Made by a program: the position numbers and the translations under genes | In this document: in pieces, positions 8,688 to 16,751 of the stretch | How the letters are laid out: each line of letters begins with the position of its first letter | Numbering within the stretch: position 1 is the first letter of the stretch | Notes under the pieces: model-generated | The model's input: only the letters and a program-made list of their open reading frames with translations | Databases searched by the model: none | What the model was told of the DNA's origin: nothing | Assembly: GCF_023544715.1 (NCBI RefSeq) | Contig: NZ_JAMJEZ010000012.1 | Coordinates: 1 to 64,000 of the forward strand | Source: Pseudomonas eutrophicaquae | Lineage (GTDB): Bacteria > Pseudomonadota > Gammaproteobacteria > Pseudomonadales > Pseudomonadaceae | Direction of reading: 5' to 3' | DNA length: 64,000 bases

Positions 8688-10156
8688 GCACTCTGATGGT
8701 GCAGGGCACCACTTCCGATGCCGGCAAGAGCACGCTGGTCACCGCCTTGTGCCGCTGGCTGCGCCGTCAGGGTGTGGCGGTGGTCCCCTTCAAGCCGCAG
8801 AACATGGCCCTGAACAGCGCCGTCACCGCCGACGGTGGCGAGATCGGCCGTGCCCAGGCGGTTCAGGCTCAGGCCGCTGGCCTGGCTCCGCACACCGACA
8901 TGAACCCGGTACTGCTCAAGCCCAACAGTGACACCGGCGCGCAGGTGATCATCCATGGCCGCGCCATCGACTGCATGAGCGCGGTGCGTTACCACGACTA
9001 CAAGCGCATCGCCCTTAAGGCGGTGCTCGAGTCGCACCAGCGGCTGGAGGCGCAGTATGCGGTGGTGATGGTCGAGGGCGCCGGCTCGCCCGCGGAGATC
9101 AACTTGCGCGATCGGGATATTGCCAACATGGGCTTTGCCGAGGCGGTCGATTGCCCGGTGATCCTGATTGCCGATATCGACAAGGGCGGGGTCTTTGCCC
9201 ATCTGGTCGGCACCCTGGCCCTGCTGTCGCCCTCCGAGCAGGCACGGGTCAAGGGCTTTGTGATCAACCGCTTCCGTGGTGATCTGGCCCTGCTGCAACC
9301 CGGGCTGGACTGGCTGGAGCAGTATACCGGCAAGCCGGTGCTGGGCGTGCTGCCGTACCTGCACGACCTGCACCTGGAGGCCGAGGATGCCATCGACATC
9401 CGCCAGGTGAGCAAGGATGCCGAGCGCCTGAAGGTGGTGGTGCCGGTGCTGCCACGGATCAGCAACCACACCGACTTTGATCCGCTGCGCCTGCATCCGC
9501 AGGTCGAGCTGACCTTCGTCAAGGCCGGCCAGCCCTTGCCGGCGGCGGATCTGATCATCCTGCCCGGCTCCAAGAGTGTGCGGGCGGATCTGGCCTTCTT
9601 CCGCGAGCAGGGCTGGGCGGCGGCGCTGATGCGTCATTTGCGCTACGGCGGGCGGGTGCTGGGCATTTGCGGCGGCCTGCAGATGCTCGGTGAGTGGATC
9701 GACGATCCGCTGGGGCTGGAGGGGCCGCCCGGGCGCAGCGCTGGGCTGGGGCTGCTGGCGCTGGCGAGTGAGCTCAAGGCCGACAAGCAGCTGCATCAGG
9801 TCCGCGGTCGGCTGCTGGCCAGCGCTGCGGCGATCAGCGGTTATGAGATCCACGCCGGCATCAGCCAAGGGCCGGCGCTGCAGCAGGCGCTGGTGCAACT
9901 GGAAGATGGCCGCCTCGACGGCGCTGTGAGCGCCGATGGGCAGGTCATCGCCACCTACCTGCACGGCCTGTTCGAAACACCCGCCGCCTGTGATGCGCTG
10001 CTGCGCTGGGCGGGGCTTGCGCGGGTGAGCAGCCCGGATTACCACGCCCTGCGTGAGCGCGACATCGAGCGGCTGGCGGATCTGGTCGAGCAGCATCTGG
10101 ATACCGCGGCGCTGCGCTCACTCTGCGGGCTTAAAAATGAGAGCGGGCGCGCCTGA
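8684..10156 (+). CDS. cobQ: Adenosylcobyric acid synthase (glutamine-hydrolysing)
   Basis: Amidates side chains b, d, e and g of adenosylcobyrinic a,c-diamide. The 490-residue protein begins with a dethiobiotin-synthetase-like ATPase domain ([15 protein letters not shown], about 8–22; [26 protein letters not shown]) and ends with an amidotransferase domain ([24 protein letters not shown] with nucleophile Cys329; YLHGLFE with the catalytic-type His). Length matches the family. A 135-nt gap follows, the largest in the cob cluster after btuB, with no clear terminator, so read-through into cobU is likely. Confidence 0.96.
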   Translation: MSTLMVQGTTSDAGKSTLVTALCRWLRRQGVAVVPFKPQNMALNSAVTADGGEIGRAQAVQAQAAGLAPHTDMNPVLLKPNSDTGAQVIIHGRAIDCMSAVRYHDYKRIALKAVLESHQRLEAQYAVVMVEGAGSPAEINLRDRDIANMGFAEAVDCPVILIADIDKGGVFAHLVGTLALLSPSEQARVKGFVINRFRGDLALLQPGLDWLEQYTGKPVLGVLPYLHDLHLEAEDAIDIRQVSKDAERLKVVVPVLPRISNHTDFDPLRLHPQVELTFVKAGQPLPAADLIILPGSKSVRADLAFFREQGWAAALMRHLRYGGRVLGICGGLQMLGEWIDDPLGLEGPPGRSAGLGLLALASELKADKQLHQVRGRLLASAAAISGYEIHAGISQGPALQQALVQLEDGRLDGAVSADGQVIATYLHGLFETPAACDALLRWAGLARVSSPDYHALRERDIERLADLVEQHLDTAALRSLCGLKNESGRA

Positions 10157-10291
10157 GCAGGGCATCCGTGCGCGGCCTGCCGTTGCCAGCCCCGTGCGGA
10201 TTTGTGGGTACGCCCGATGGCTCAAGCGCCTGCAGGTTCGGCGCCGTTGCGGCACAATGCGCGCCTTTGTGACCAGAAGGGGCCGTTGCCC

Positions 10292-10813
10292 ATGCTTGAG
10301 CTGATTCTAGGGGGCGCCCGTTCGGGCAAGAGCCGCCTGGCAGAACGACTGGCCTGCGAATCGGGGCTGGCCGTGACCTACATCGCCACCGCCACGGCGG
10401 GCGATGCGGAAATGAGCGCGCGGATTGCCCATCACCGCGCGCGCCGCCCCGCCGACTGGGCGCTGATCGAGGAGCCGCTGGCTTTGATGTCGGTCCTGCG
10501 TGCAGAAGCGGCGGCCGATCGCTGCCTGCTGGTCGATTGCCTGACCCTGTGGCTGAGCAATCTGCTGTGGATGGAAGAGGGCGCACATCTGGAGCGCGAG
10601 CGTGATGCGCTGCTGGCCGGAATCCAGGCGCTGCCCGGGCGCATCCTGCTGGTCAGCAATGAAAGCGGGCTGGGTGTTGTGCCGCTGGGTGAGCTGACCC
10701 GCCGTTATGTCGATGAAGCCGGCTGGCTGCATCAGGCGCTGGCCGAGCGCGCTGATCGGGTTCAGCTGTGTGTGGCGGGGCTGCCGCTGCTGCTTAAAGG
10801 GGAGAAGGTGTGA
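10292..10813 (+). CDS. cobU: Adenosylcobinamide kinase / adenosylcobinamide-phosphate guanylyltransferase
   Basis: Phosphorylates adenosylcobinamide and then transfers GMP to give adenosyl-GDP-cobinamide (CobP in Pseudomonas naming). The 173-residue protein has the P-loop GGARSGKS (7–14), the guanylylated-His region [10 protein letters not shown] (His47/His48), [14 protein letters not shown] and [11 protein letters not shown]. The open frame extends upstream to 10202, but ATG 10292 gives the standard N-terminus MLELILGG, with AAGGGG about 10 nt before it. The stop overlaps the GTG start of cobT. Confidence 0.95.
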   Translation: MLELILGGARSGKSRLAERLACESGLAVTYIATATAGDAEMSARIAHHRARRPADWALIEEPLALMSVLRAEAAADRCLLVDCLTLWLSNLLWMEEGAHLERERDALLAGIQALPGRILLVSNESGLGVVPLGELTRRYVDEAGWLHQALAERADRVQLCVAGLPLLLKGEKV

Positions 10814-11865
10814 GCGAATACTGGTGGCAAACGGCGGTGCAGCCGCTGGATCACGTGGCCCGCTACAAGGCCGAACAGCATCAGCAGCAGCTGACCAAAC
10901 CGCGTGGCGCACTGGGGCGTCTGGAGGTGCTGGCCATCCAGCTGGCGGCGCTGCAGGGGCGCACCTGCCCAAGGCTTGAGCGGGTCTGGATCGGGGTCTT
11001 TGCCGGGGATCATGGCGTGGCGGCTGAGGGCGTGTCGGCTTACCCCCAGGCGGTCACCCGGCAGATGCTGGCCAACTTCGTCAATGGCGGGGCGGCGATC
11101 AGCGTGCTGGCCCGCCAGCTGTCTGCGCAGCTGGAGGTGGTGGACGTCGGCACGCTCGGCGACACCCCGCCACCGGCCGGGGTGCTCGATCAGCGCATCG
11201 CCGCCGGTACCGCCAACTTCACCCATGCGCCAGCGATGAGCCTTGAGCAGTGCCTGGCGGCGCTGGAAGCCGGGCGTGCCAGTGCCCTGCGTGCGCTGGA
11301 GGACCATGCGGCGCTGTATATCGGTGGCGAGATGGGGATCGGCAATACCACCGCCGCCGCGGCGCTGGGCTGCGCGCTGCTGGATCTGCCGGCACTGGCC
11401 CTGACCGGCCCGGGTACCGGGCTTGCACCTGAGCAGGTGCGCCACAAGCAGCAGGTCATCGAGACCGCGCTGCAGCAGCATCTGGCTGAATGCACCTCGC
11501 CGCTGGAGGCGCTGCGCCGCCTCGGCGGCTTCGAGCTGGCGGCGCTGTGCGGTGCCTTTATCGCCTGCGCCCAGCAAGGGCTGCCGGTGCTGGTGGATGG
11601 CTTCATCACCACGGTGGCGGCACTGTGCGCTGTGCGCCTCAACCCCCACTGCCGCGCCTGGCTGCTGTTTGGCCACCGCTCGGCCGAACCCGGTCACGAC
11701 GTGCTGCTGCAGGCGCTGCAGGCCGAGCCTTTGCTGGATCTGAACCTTCGCCTGGGCGAGGGCAGTGGTGCGGCGCTGGCGGTACCCCTGCTGCAGATGG
11801 CTTGCCTGCTGCACGGCGGGATGGCGACCTTTGCCGAGGCGCGGATCAGCGAGGGCGGCGCATGA
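10810..11865 (+). CDS. cobT: Nicotinate-nucleotide–dimethylbenzimidazole phosphoribosyltransferase
   Basis: Makes alpha-ribazole phosphate from nicotinate mononucleotide and dimethylbenzimidazole, activating the ligand that BluB produces. The 351-residue protein has family blocks [58 protein letters not shown] and GPGTGL. The start is GTG, overlapping the cobU stop (GTGTGA), with GGAG at 10801–10804. It is called cobU in some Pseudomonas annotations. Confidence 0.95.
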   Translation: MSEYWWQTAVQPLDHVARYKAEQHQQQLTKPRGALGRLEVLAIQLAALQGRTCPRLERVWIGVFAGDHGVAAEGVSAYPQAVTRQMLANFVNGGAAISVLARQLSAQLEVVDVGTLGDTPPPAGVLDQRIAAGTANFTHAPAMSLEQCLAALEAGRASALRALEDHAALYIGGEMGIGNTTAAAALGCALLDLPALALTGPGTGLAPEQVRHKQQVIETALQQHLAECTSPLEALRRLGGFELAALCGAFIACAQQGLPVLVDGFITTVAALCAVRLNPHCRAWLLFGHRSAEPGHDVLLQALQAEPLLDLNLRLGEGSGAALAVPLLQMACLLHGGMATFAEARISEGGA

Positions 11866-12446
11866 TCCTCGACCTGCTGCGTCACGGCGAAACCGAGCAC
11901 GGCGGCGGCCTGCGCGGGCGCATCGACGATGCCCTGACCGAGCAAGGCTGGGCGCAGATGCACGCCGCGGTGGCCGAGCCCATGCCCTGGCAGGCGATCA
12001 TCAGCTCGCCGCTGCAGCGCTGCGCCGCGTTCGCGCAGGCGCTGGCCGAGCGCCTTGCACTGCCGCTGACCCTTGAAGCCGATCTGCGCGAGCTGGACTT
12101 TGGCGACTGGGACGGGTGCAGCGCCGCCGAGCTGATGACGCGGGACGCCGAGGGGCTGGGGCGCTTCTGGGCCGATCCCTATGCCTTCACGCCGCCCGGC
12201 GGCGAGCCGCTGATCGATTTCGAAGCCCGGGTGCTGGATGCCGTGGCGCGCCTGCAACAGGCCTTCGCCGGCCGCCACCTGCTGCTGGTGACCCACGGTG
12301 GCGTGATGCGTCTGCTGCTGGCCCGTGCGGCCTGTCTGCCGCGTCAGGATCTGCTGCAGGTCGAGGTCGGGCATGGCGCGCTGCGCCGCCTGCAGGTGGC
12401 CGCCGCAGACGGCGCGCTGGACCTTCGAGCGCTGTCGCTTGCCTGA
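11862..12446 (+). CDS. cobC: Alpha-ribazole phosphatase, histidine-phosphatase family
   Basis: Predicted to remove the 5' phosphate from alpha-ribazole phosphate or adenosylcobalamin phosphate at the end of nucleotide-loop assembly. The 194-residue protein shows [10 protein letters not shown] (phospho-His8), [23 protein letters not shown] and [10 protein letters not shown] (second active-site His). ATG 11862 overlaps the cobT stop; a longer in-frame reading from 11490 lies inside cobT and is rejected. The fold is shared by many phosphatases, so substrate is assigned from the operon. Confidence 0.9.
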   Translation: MILDLLRHGETEHGGGLRGRIDDALTEQGWAQMHAAVAEPMPWQAIISSPLQRCAAFAQALAERLALPLTLEADLRELDFGDWDGCSAAELMTRDAEGLGRFWADPYAFTPPGGEPLIDFEARVLDAVARLQQAFAGRHLLLVTHGGVMRLLLARAACLPRQDLLQVEVGHGALRRLQVAAADGALDLRALSLA

Positions 12447-12483
12447 GCGGCTGATCTACTTCTCTAACGCCCCGAGCTTGCCG

Positions 12484-13224
12484 ATGAAGACCCTGCTGCC
12501 GCTGCTGATCGCCCTGCAATTTCTCACCCGTATCCCGATCCGCTTGCCGGGTATGCCCGCGCCGGCCGAGCTTGGCCGCTCGCTGCTCTGCTACCCGCTG
12601 GTCGGGGCGCTGCTGGGCGGCGGGCTGGCGCTGCTCGCCGTGCTGCTGGCCGAGACTTTCGCCCCGCTGGCGGCCGCCTTGCTGCTGGCGGTGTGGGTGC
12701 TGGCCAGCGGCGCCCTGCACCTGGACGGGCTGGCCGACACGGTGGATGCCTGGGTGGGCGGCTATGGCGATCGGGCGCGCACCCTGGCGCTCATGAAGGA
12801 TCCAGCCAGCGGGCCGATGGCGGTGGCGGCGCTGATTCTCTTGCTACTGCTTAAATTCACCGCGCTCTGGGCGCTGCTATTGCGTGGCGAGGTGCTGGCG
12901 CTGCTGCTGGCGGCGCTGCTGGCGCGCGGTGCGGTGCTGCTGCTGTTCTGGGGCACCCCGTATGTGCGGGCCGGTGGGCTGGGCAGTGTCATGGCCGAGC
13001 AGCTGCCGCGCCGCCCGGCGCTCTGGGTGCTGGCTCTGGTGGCGCTGACGGTGCTACTCGCTGGGCGCAGTGGCGCGCTGGCGCTGGCGAGCACATTGGT
13101 GGTGTTCGTGCTGTGCCGCCGCGCGCTGCTGCGCCGTCTGGGCGGCACGACCGGCGATACCGCCGGGGCACTGCTGGAGCTGGTCGAATGCAGCGTGCTG
13201 GTGGTGCTGGCGCTGGCCGGATAG
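12484..13224 (+). CDS. cobS: Adenosylcobinamide-GDP ribazoletransferase (cobalamin synthase)
   Basis: Inner-membrane enzyme that joins adenosyl-GDP-cobinamide to alpha-ribazole (phosphate) to finish cobalamin. The 246-residue polytopic protein opens with ALQFLTRIPI and carries the family signature HLDGLADTVDAW plus ALMKDPASGPMAV, the expected Asp-rich metal and substrate region. ATG 12484 is chosen by homology to the usual N-terminus, 37 nt after the phosphatase. It is the last gene of the cobalamin cluster (CobV in Pseudomonas naming). Confidence 0.94.
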   Translation: MKTLLPLLIALQFLTRIPIRLPGMPAPAELGRSLLCYPLVGALLGGGLALLAVLLAETFAPLAAALLLAVWVLASGALHLDGLADTVDAWVGGYGDRARTLALMKDPASGPMAVAALILLLLLKFTALWALLLRGEVLALLLAALLARGAVLLLFWGTPYVRAGGLGSVMAEQLPRRPALWVLALVALTVLLAGRSGALALASTLVVFVLCRRALLRRLGGTTGDTAGALLELVECSVLVVLALAG

Positions 13225-13383
13225 GTGATTGCCGCGCGTGGGGCGTTGTGCCACGCTGCGATCCCAGTGTTTGCGTCGTACCGGGCAGCGTGCCCGCCGG
13301 GCGGGTCGCATGGAGCAACAGCGGCAGCAGCGGCATGGGTTTTGCTTGGTCACCTTATCGTTCTGGCTCGCAGGAGGCCCGCC

Positions 13384-16300
13384 GTGTCGATCCATGTCGC
13401 ACTGCATCATCTCACCCATTACCGCTACGACCGCCCCGTACACCTCGGGCCGCAGATCATCCGCCTGCGCCCGGCGCCCCACAGTCGAACCCGGATCCTC
13501 TCCTACGCCCTCAAGGTGCAGCCTGAGGGGCACTTCATCAACTGGCAGCAGGACCCGCAGGGCAACTACCTGGCCCGTCTGGTGTTCCCGGAGAAGACCC
13601 GCGAGTTCCGGGTCGAGGTCGATCTGGTCGCCGAAATGGCGGTATTCAACCCCTTCGACTTCTTCCTCGAGCCCTACGCCGAGCAGATTCCCTTCATCTA
13701 CACCGACGGCGAGCAGCGCGAGCTGGCGCCTTACCGGGTGACCCTGCCGGCGACGTCGCATCTTGCCGAGTACCTGGCCGGGATCGACCGCACTCCGACC
13801 CCGAGCGTCAACTTTCTGGTCGATCTCAACCAGCGCCTGTCCCGCGATATCGACTACCTGATCCGCCTCGAACCCGGCGTGCAGACCCCGGAGGAAACCC
13901 TGACCAAGCGCTCCGGCTCCTGCCGGGATTCGGCCTGGTTGCTGGTGCAGCTGCTGCGCCATCTGGGGCTGGCGGCGCGCTTTGTTTCCGGTTACCTGAT
14001 CCAGCTGACCGCCGATGTCAAAGCCCTCGACGGCCCTTCCGGCACCGAGACCGACTTCACCGACCTGCACGCCTGGTGCGAAGTCTACCTGCCGGGTGCC
14101 GGCTGGATCGGTCTGGACCCGACCTCGGGGCTGTTTGCCGGCGAGGGGCATATCCCGGTCGCCTGCAGCCCCGAGCCGTCCTCGGCGGCGCCGATCAGCG
14201 GCGGGGTGGACCCGTGTGAATGCGACTTCAGCCACCACATGCAGGTCGAGCGCATCTGGGAAGCGCCGCGGGTCACCCTGCCGTACAGCGACGCGCAGTG
14301 GCAGGCGATCAATGCGCTGGGTGAGCAGGTCGATGCCGACCTGCGCGAGGCCGATGTGCGCCTGACCATGGGCGGTGAGCCGACCTTCATCGCCATCGAT
14401 TACCCCGATGACGAGGAGTGGAATACCGCAGCCCTCGGCCCGAACAAGCGCCGACTGGCGGCGGAGCTGTACCACCGCTTGCGCGATCATTACGCCCCGC
14501 AGGCGCTGGTGCATTTTGGTCAGGGCAAGTGGTATCCGGGCGAGCAGCTGCCGCGCTGGTCCCTCAACTGCTTCTGGCGCCGCGACGGCGAGCCCGTCTG
14601 GCAGGATCGTCGCCTGATTGCCGATGAGCAGCAGCATTACGGTGCGGATGCGGCGCTGGCCGAGCGTTTTCTGGAGACGCTAGCCTGCCGGCTGGGCCTG
14701 AGTGAGGCCTCTGTATTCCCCGCCTTCGAGGACTGGCTGTATTACCTGTGGCGCGAGCGCCGTCTGCCCGGCAACGTCACGGTGGAGGATGCGTGCCTGG
14801 CTGATCCGCTGGAGCGCAAGCGGCTGCGCCGGGTATTCGAGCGTGGCCTTGATCAGGTGGTCGGTCATATCCTGCCGCTGGCGCGCAGTGCCGATGGCCA
14901 GCGCTGGCAGAGCGGTTCCTGGTTCCTGCGCGATGAGCAGTGCCGGTTGATTCCCGGTGACTCGCCGCTCGGCTATCGCCTGCCGCTGGACTCGCAGCCC
15001 TGGGTCAGTGCCAGCGATTACCCCTATGTGCAGGCGGCGGACCCTAACCAGAGCTTCCCGCCGCTGCCGGGCTATCGGCAGATCCGCCAGCAGCCGCGCC
15101 CCGCGGCGGGCCCTACCCAAGAGACGCCACGGGGTGTCAGCGCCTCGCAGCCAGCACCCGCCTTGTTCGAATCGGCGGCGCAGATCGTGCGCACGGCGCT
15201 GTGCGCCGAGCCGCGGGACGGCAAGCTGTACCTGTTCATGCCGCCGCTCGCAGCGCTGGAGGACTATCTGGCGCTGGTTGCCGCCATCGAGGCCACCGCT
15301 GTCGAGCTGGACTGCCCGGTGCTGCTGGAAGGCTACGAGCCGCCGGCCGATCCGCGGCTGGCGCATTTTCGCGTCACCCCTGATCCTGGGGTCATTGAGG
15401 TCAACATTCACCCGGCGGCCAGCTGGAGCGAGCTGGTCGAGCGCACCGAGTTCCTCTACGAGGCGGCTCGCCTGACCCGGCTGTCCTCGGAGAAGTTCAT
15501 GATCGATGGCCGCCACACCGGCACCGGCGGCGGCAACCACTTTGTGCTGGGCGGGGCGACGCCTGCAGATTCACCGTTCCTGCGCCGTCCGGATCTGCTG
15601 CGCAGCCTGATCAGCTACTGGCACAACCACCCCTCGCTGTCCTACCTGTTCAGCGGCCTGTTCATCGGCCCGACCTCCCAGGCACCAAGGGTCGATGAGG
15701 CGCGCAACGATGCCCTCTATGAGCTGGAAATCGCCTTCGCGCAGATGCCCGCGCCCGGCAGCGACTGCCCGCCCTGGCTGGTGGACCGGTTGCTGCGCAA
15801 TTTGCTGGTCGATGTCACCGGCAATACCCACCGTGCCGAGTTTTGCATCGACAAGCTGTACTCGCCGGACTCGGCCAGCGGGCGCCTCGGCCTGCTGGAG
15901 CTGCGTGCCTTCGAGATGCCGCCCCATGCGCGGATGAGCCTCGCCCAGCAGGTGCTGCTGCGCGCGCTGATTGCCCGCTTCTGGAAGGAGCCCTATCAGC
16001 CGCAGCGGCTGGTGCGTTGGGGCACTGAGCTGCATGACCGCTTCCTGCTGCCGCATTTTGTGCGTCAGGACTTTGAAGATGTGCTGCATGAGCTGAATGC
16101 CGCGGGCTACGCGCTGCGTGCCGAGTGGTTCGCGCCGCACTTCGAGTTCCGCTTCCCCAAGGTCGGCGATTTCGCCACGGCCGGCATCCATCTGGAGCTG
16201 CGTCAGGCGCTGGAGCCCTGGCATGTGCTGGGCGAGGAGGGCTCGGCGGGCGGTACGGTGCGTTATGTCGACTCGTCGCTGGAGCGTCTGCAGGTGAGCG

Positions 16301-16692
16301 TCACCGGGCTTGCGGCGGATCGGTATGTGCTGACCTGTAACGGCGTGCCGGTGCCGCTGACCCCGACCGGGACGGTCGGTGAGTTCGTCGCTGGGGTCCG
16401 CTACCGCGCCTGGCAGCCGGCTTCCTGCCTGCAGCCGACCATCGGCGTGCATGCGCCGCTGGTGTTCGATCTGGTCGATACCTGGATGGCGCGCTCGCTG
16501 GGCGGTTGCCAGTATCATGTCGCGCATCCTGGCGGGCGCAATTACGCGGCCCTGCCGGTCAATGCCTACGAGGCCGAAAGTCGCCGGCTGGCGCGCTTCT
16601 TCCGCATCGGCCATACGCCGGGCCGGGTGCAGGCCGAGGCCGCGTCGGTCAACCGCGAACTGCCGATGACGCTGGATCTGCGTCGCCACTAA
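13384..16692 (+). CDS. Transglutaminase–DUF2126 fusion protein, putative amide-bond enzyme
   Basis: Large (1102-residue) cytosolic protein of unknown biochemical role. The N-terminal part (about 1–270) is a bacterial transglutaminase-like module with an N-terminal beta domain (LHHLTHYRYDRPVHLGPQ) and an intact Cys180–His229–Asp245 triad (SGSCRDSA, DLHAWCE, LDPTSG). The remainder is DUF2126, with GGEPTFIAID, HFGQGKWYPGEQLPRW, the Gly-rich HTGTGGGNHFVLGG (from 711), RVDEARNDALYELEIAF and an EFCIDKLYSPDS motif. The Gly/His-rich block suggests an ATP- or metal-using ligase, as proposed for related amidoligases; this is inference. GTG 13384 is the start, with AGGAGG at 13372–13377. It leads a three-gene set. 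Confidence 0.88.
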   Translation: MSIHVALHHLTHYRYDRPVHLGPQIIRLRPAPHSRTRILSYALKVQPEGHFINWQQDPQGNYLARLVFPEKTREFRVEVDLVAEMAVFNPFDFFLEPYAEQIPFIYTDGEQRELAPYRVTLPATSHLAEYLAGIDRTPTPSVNFLVDLNQRLSRDIDYLIRLEPGVQTPEETLTKRSGSCRDSAWLLVQLLRHLGLAARFVSGYLIQLTADVKALDGPSGTETDFTDLHAWCEVYLPGAGWIGLDPTSGLFAGEGHIPVACSPEPSSAAPISGGVDPCECDFSHHMQVERIWEAPRVTLPYSDAQWQAINALGEQVDADLREADVRLTMGGEPTFIAIDYPDDEEWNTAALGPNKRRLAAELYHRLRDHYAPQALVHFGQGKWYPGEQLPRWSLNCFWRRDGEPVWQDRRLIADEQQHYGADAALAERFLETLACRLGLSEASVFPAFEDWLYYLWRERRLPGNVTVEDACLADPLERKRLRRVFERGLDQVVGHILPLARSADGQRWQSGSWFLRDEQCRLIPGDSPLGYRLPLDSQPWVSASDYPYVQAADPNQSFPPLPGYRQIRQQPRPAAGPTQETPRGVSASQPAPALFESAAQIVRTALCAEPRDGKLYLFMPPLAALEDYLALVAAIEATAVELDCPVLLEGYEPPADPRLAHFRVTPDPGVIEVNIHPAASWSELVERTEFLYEAARLTRLSSEKFMIDGRHTGTGGGNHFVLGGATPADSPFLRRPDLLRSLISYWHNHPSLSYLFSGLFIGPTSQAPRVDEARNDALYELEIAFAQMPAPGSDCPPWLVDRLLRNLLVDVTGNTHRAEFCIDKLYSPDSASGRLGLLELRAFEMPPHARMSLAQQVLLRALIARFWKEPYQPQRLVRWGTELHDRFLLPHFVRQDFEDVLHELNAAGYALRAEWFAPHFEFRFPKVGDFATAGIHLELRQALEPWHVLGEEGSAGGTVRYVDSSLERLQVSVTGLAADRYVLTCNGVPVPLTPTGTVGEFVAGVRYRAWQPASCLQPTIGVHAPLVFDLVDTWMARSLGGCQYHVAHPGGRNYAALPVNAYEAESRRLARFFRIGHTPGRVQAEAASVNRELPMTLDLRRH

Positions 16693-16699
16693 GACGGTG

Positions 16700-16721
16700 G
16701 GCTGCGCCTTCGGGCGCAGCC
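16700..16721 (+). other. UUCG-tetraloop hairpin in the ligase cluster
   Basis: Perfect 9-bp stem GGCTGCGCC (16700–16708) with 16713–16721, closed by a C(TTCG)G tetraloop, seven bases after the DUF2126 stop. TATGTCTGG follows, so no T-tract is present. It may be a processing or stability element between cistrons. Confidence 0.45.
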
Positions 16722-16751
16722 TATGTCTGGTCATCCGTTGTCGAGTCCCCC

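Noticed and set aside
8507-10096. 529-codon minus-strand frame opposite cobQ
   Set aside because: No family resemblance, no ribosome-binding site, and full overlap with a clear cobQ. Codon periodicity of the opposite strand explains it.
11490-11861. Upstream extension of alpha-ribazole phosphatase
   Set aside because: Lies entirely within cobT in another frame. The RHG phosphatase fold starts at 11862.
13054-14637. 527-codon minus-strand frame over cobS and the transglutaminase start
   Set aside because: Shadow of two well-supported plus-strand genes; low-complexity Arg/Gln/Ala composition.
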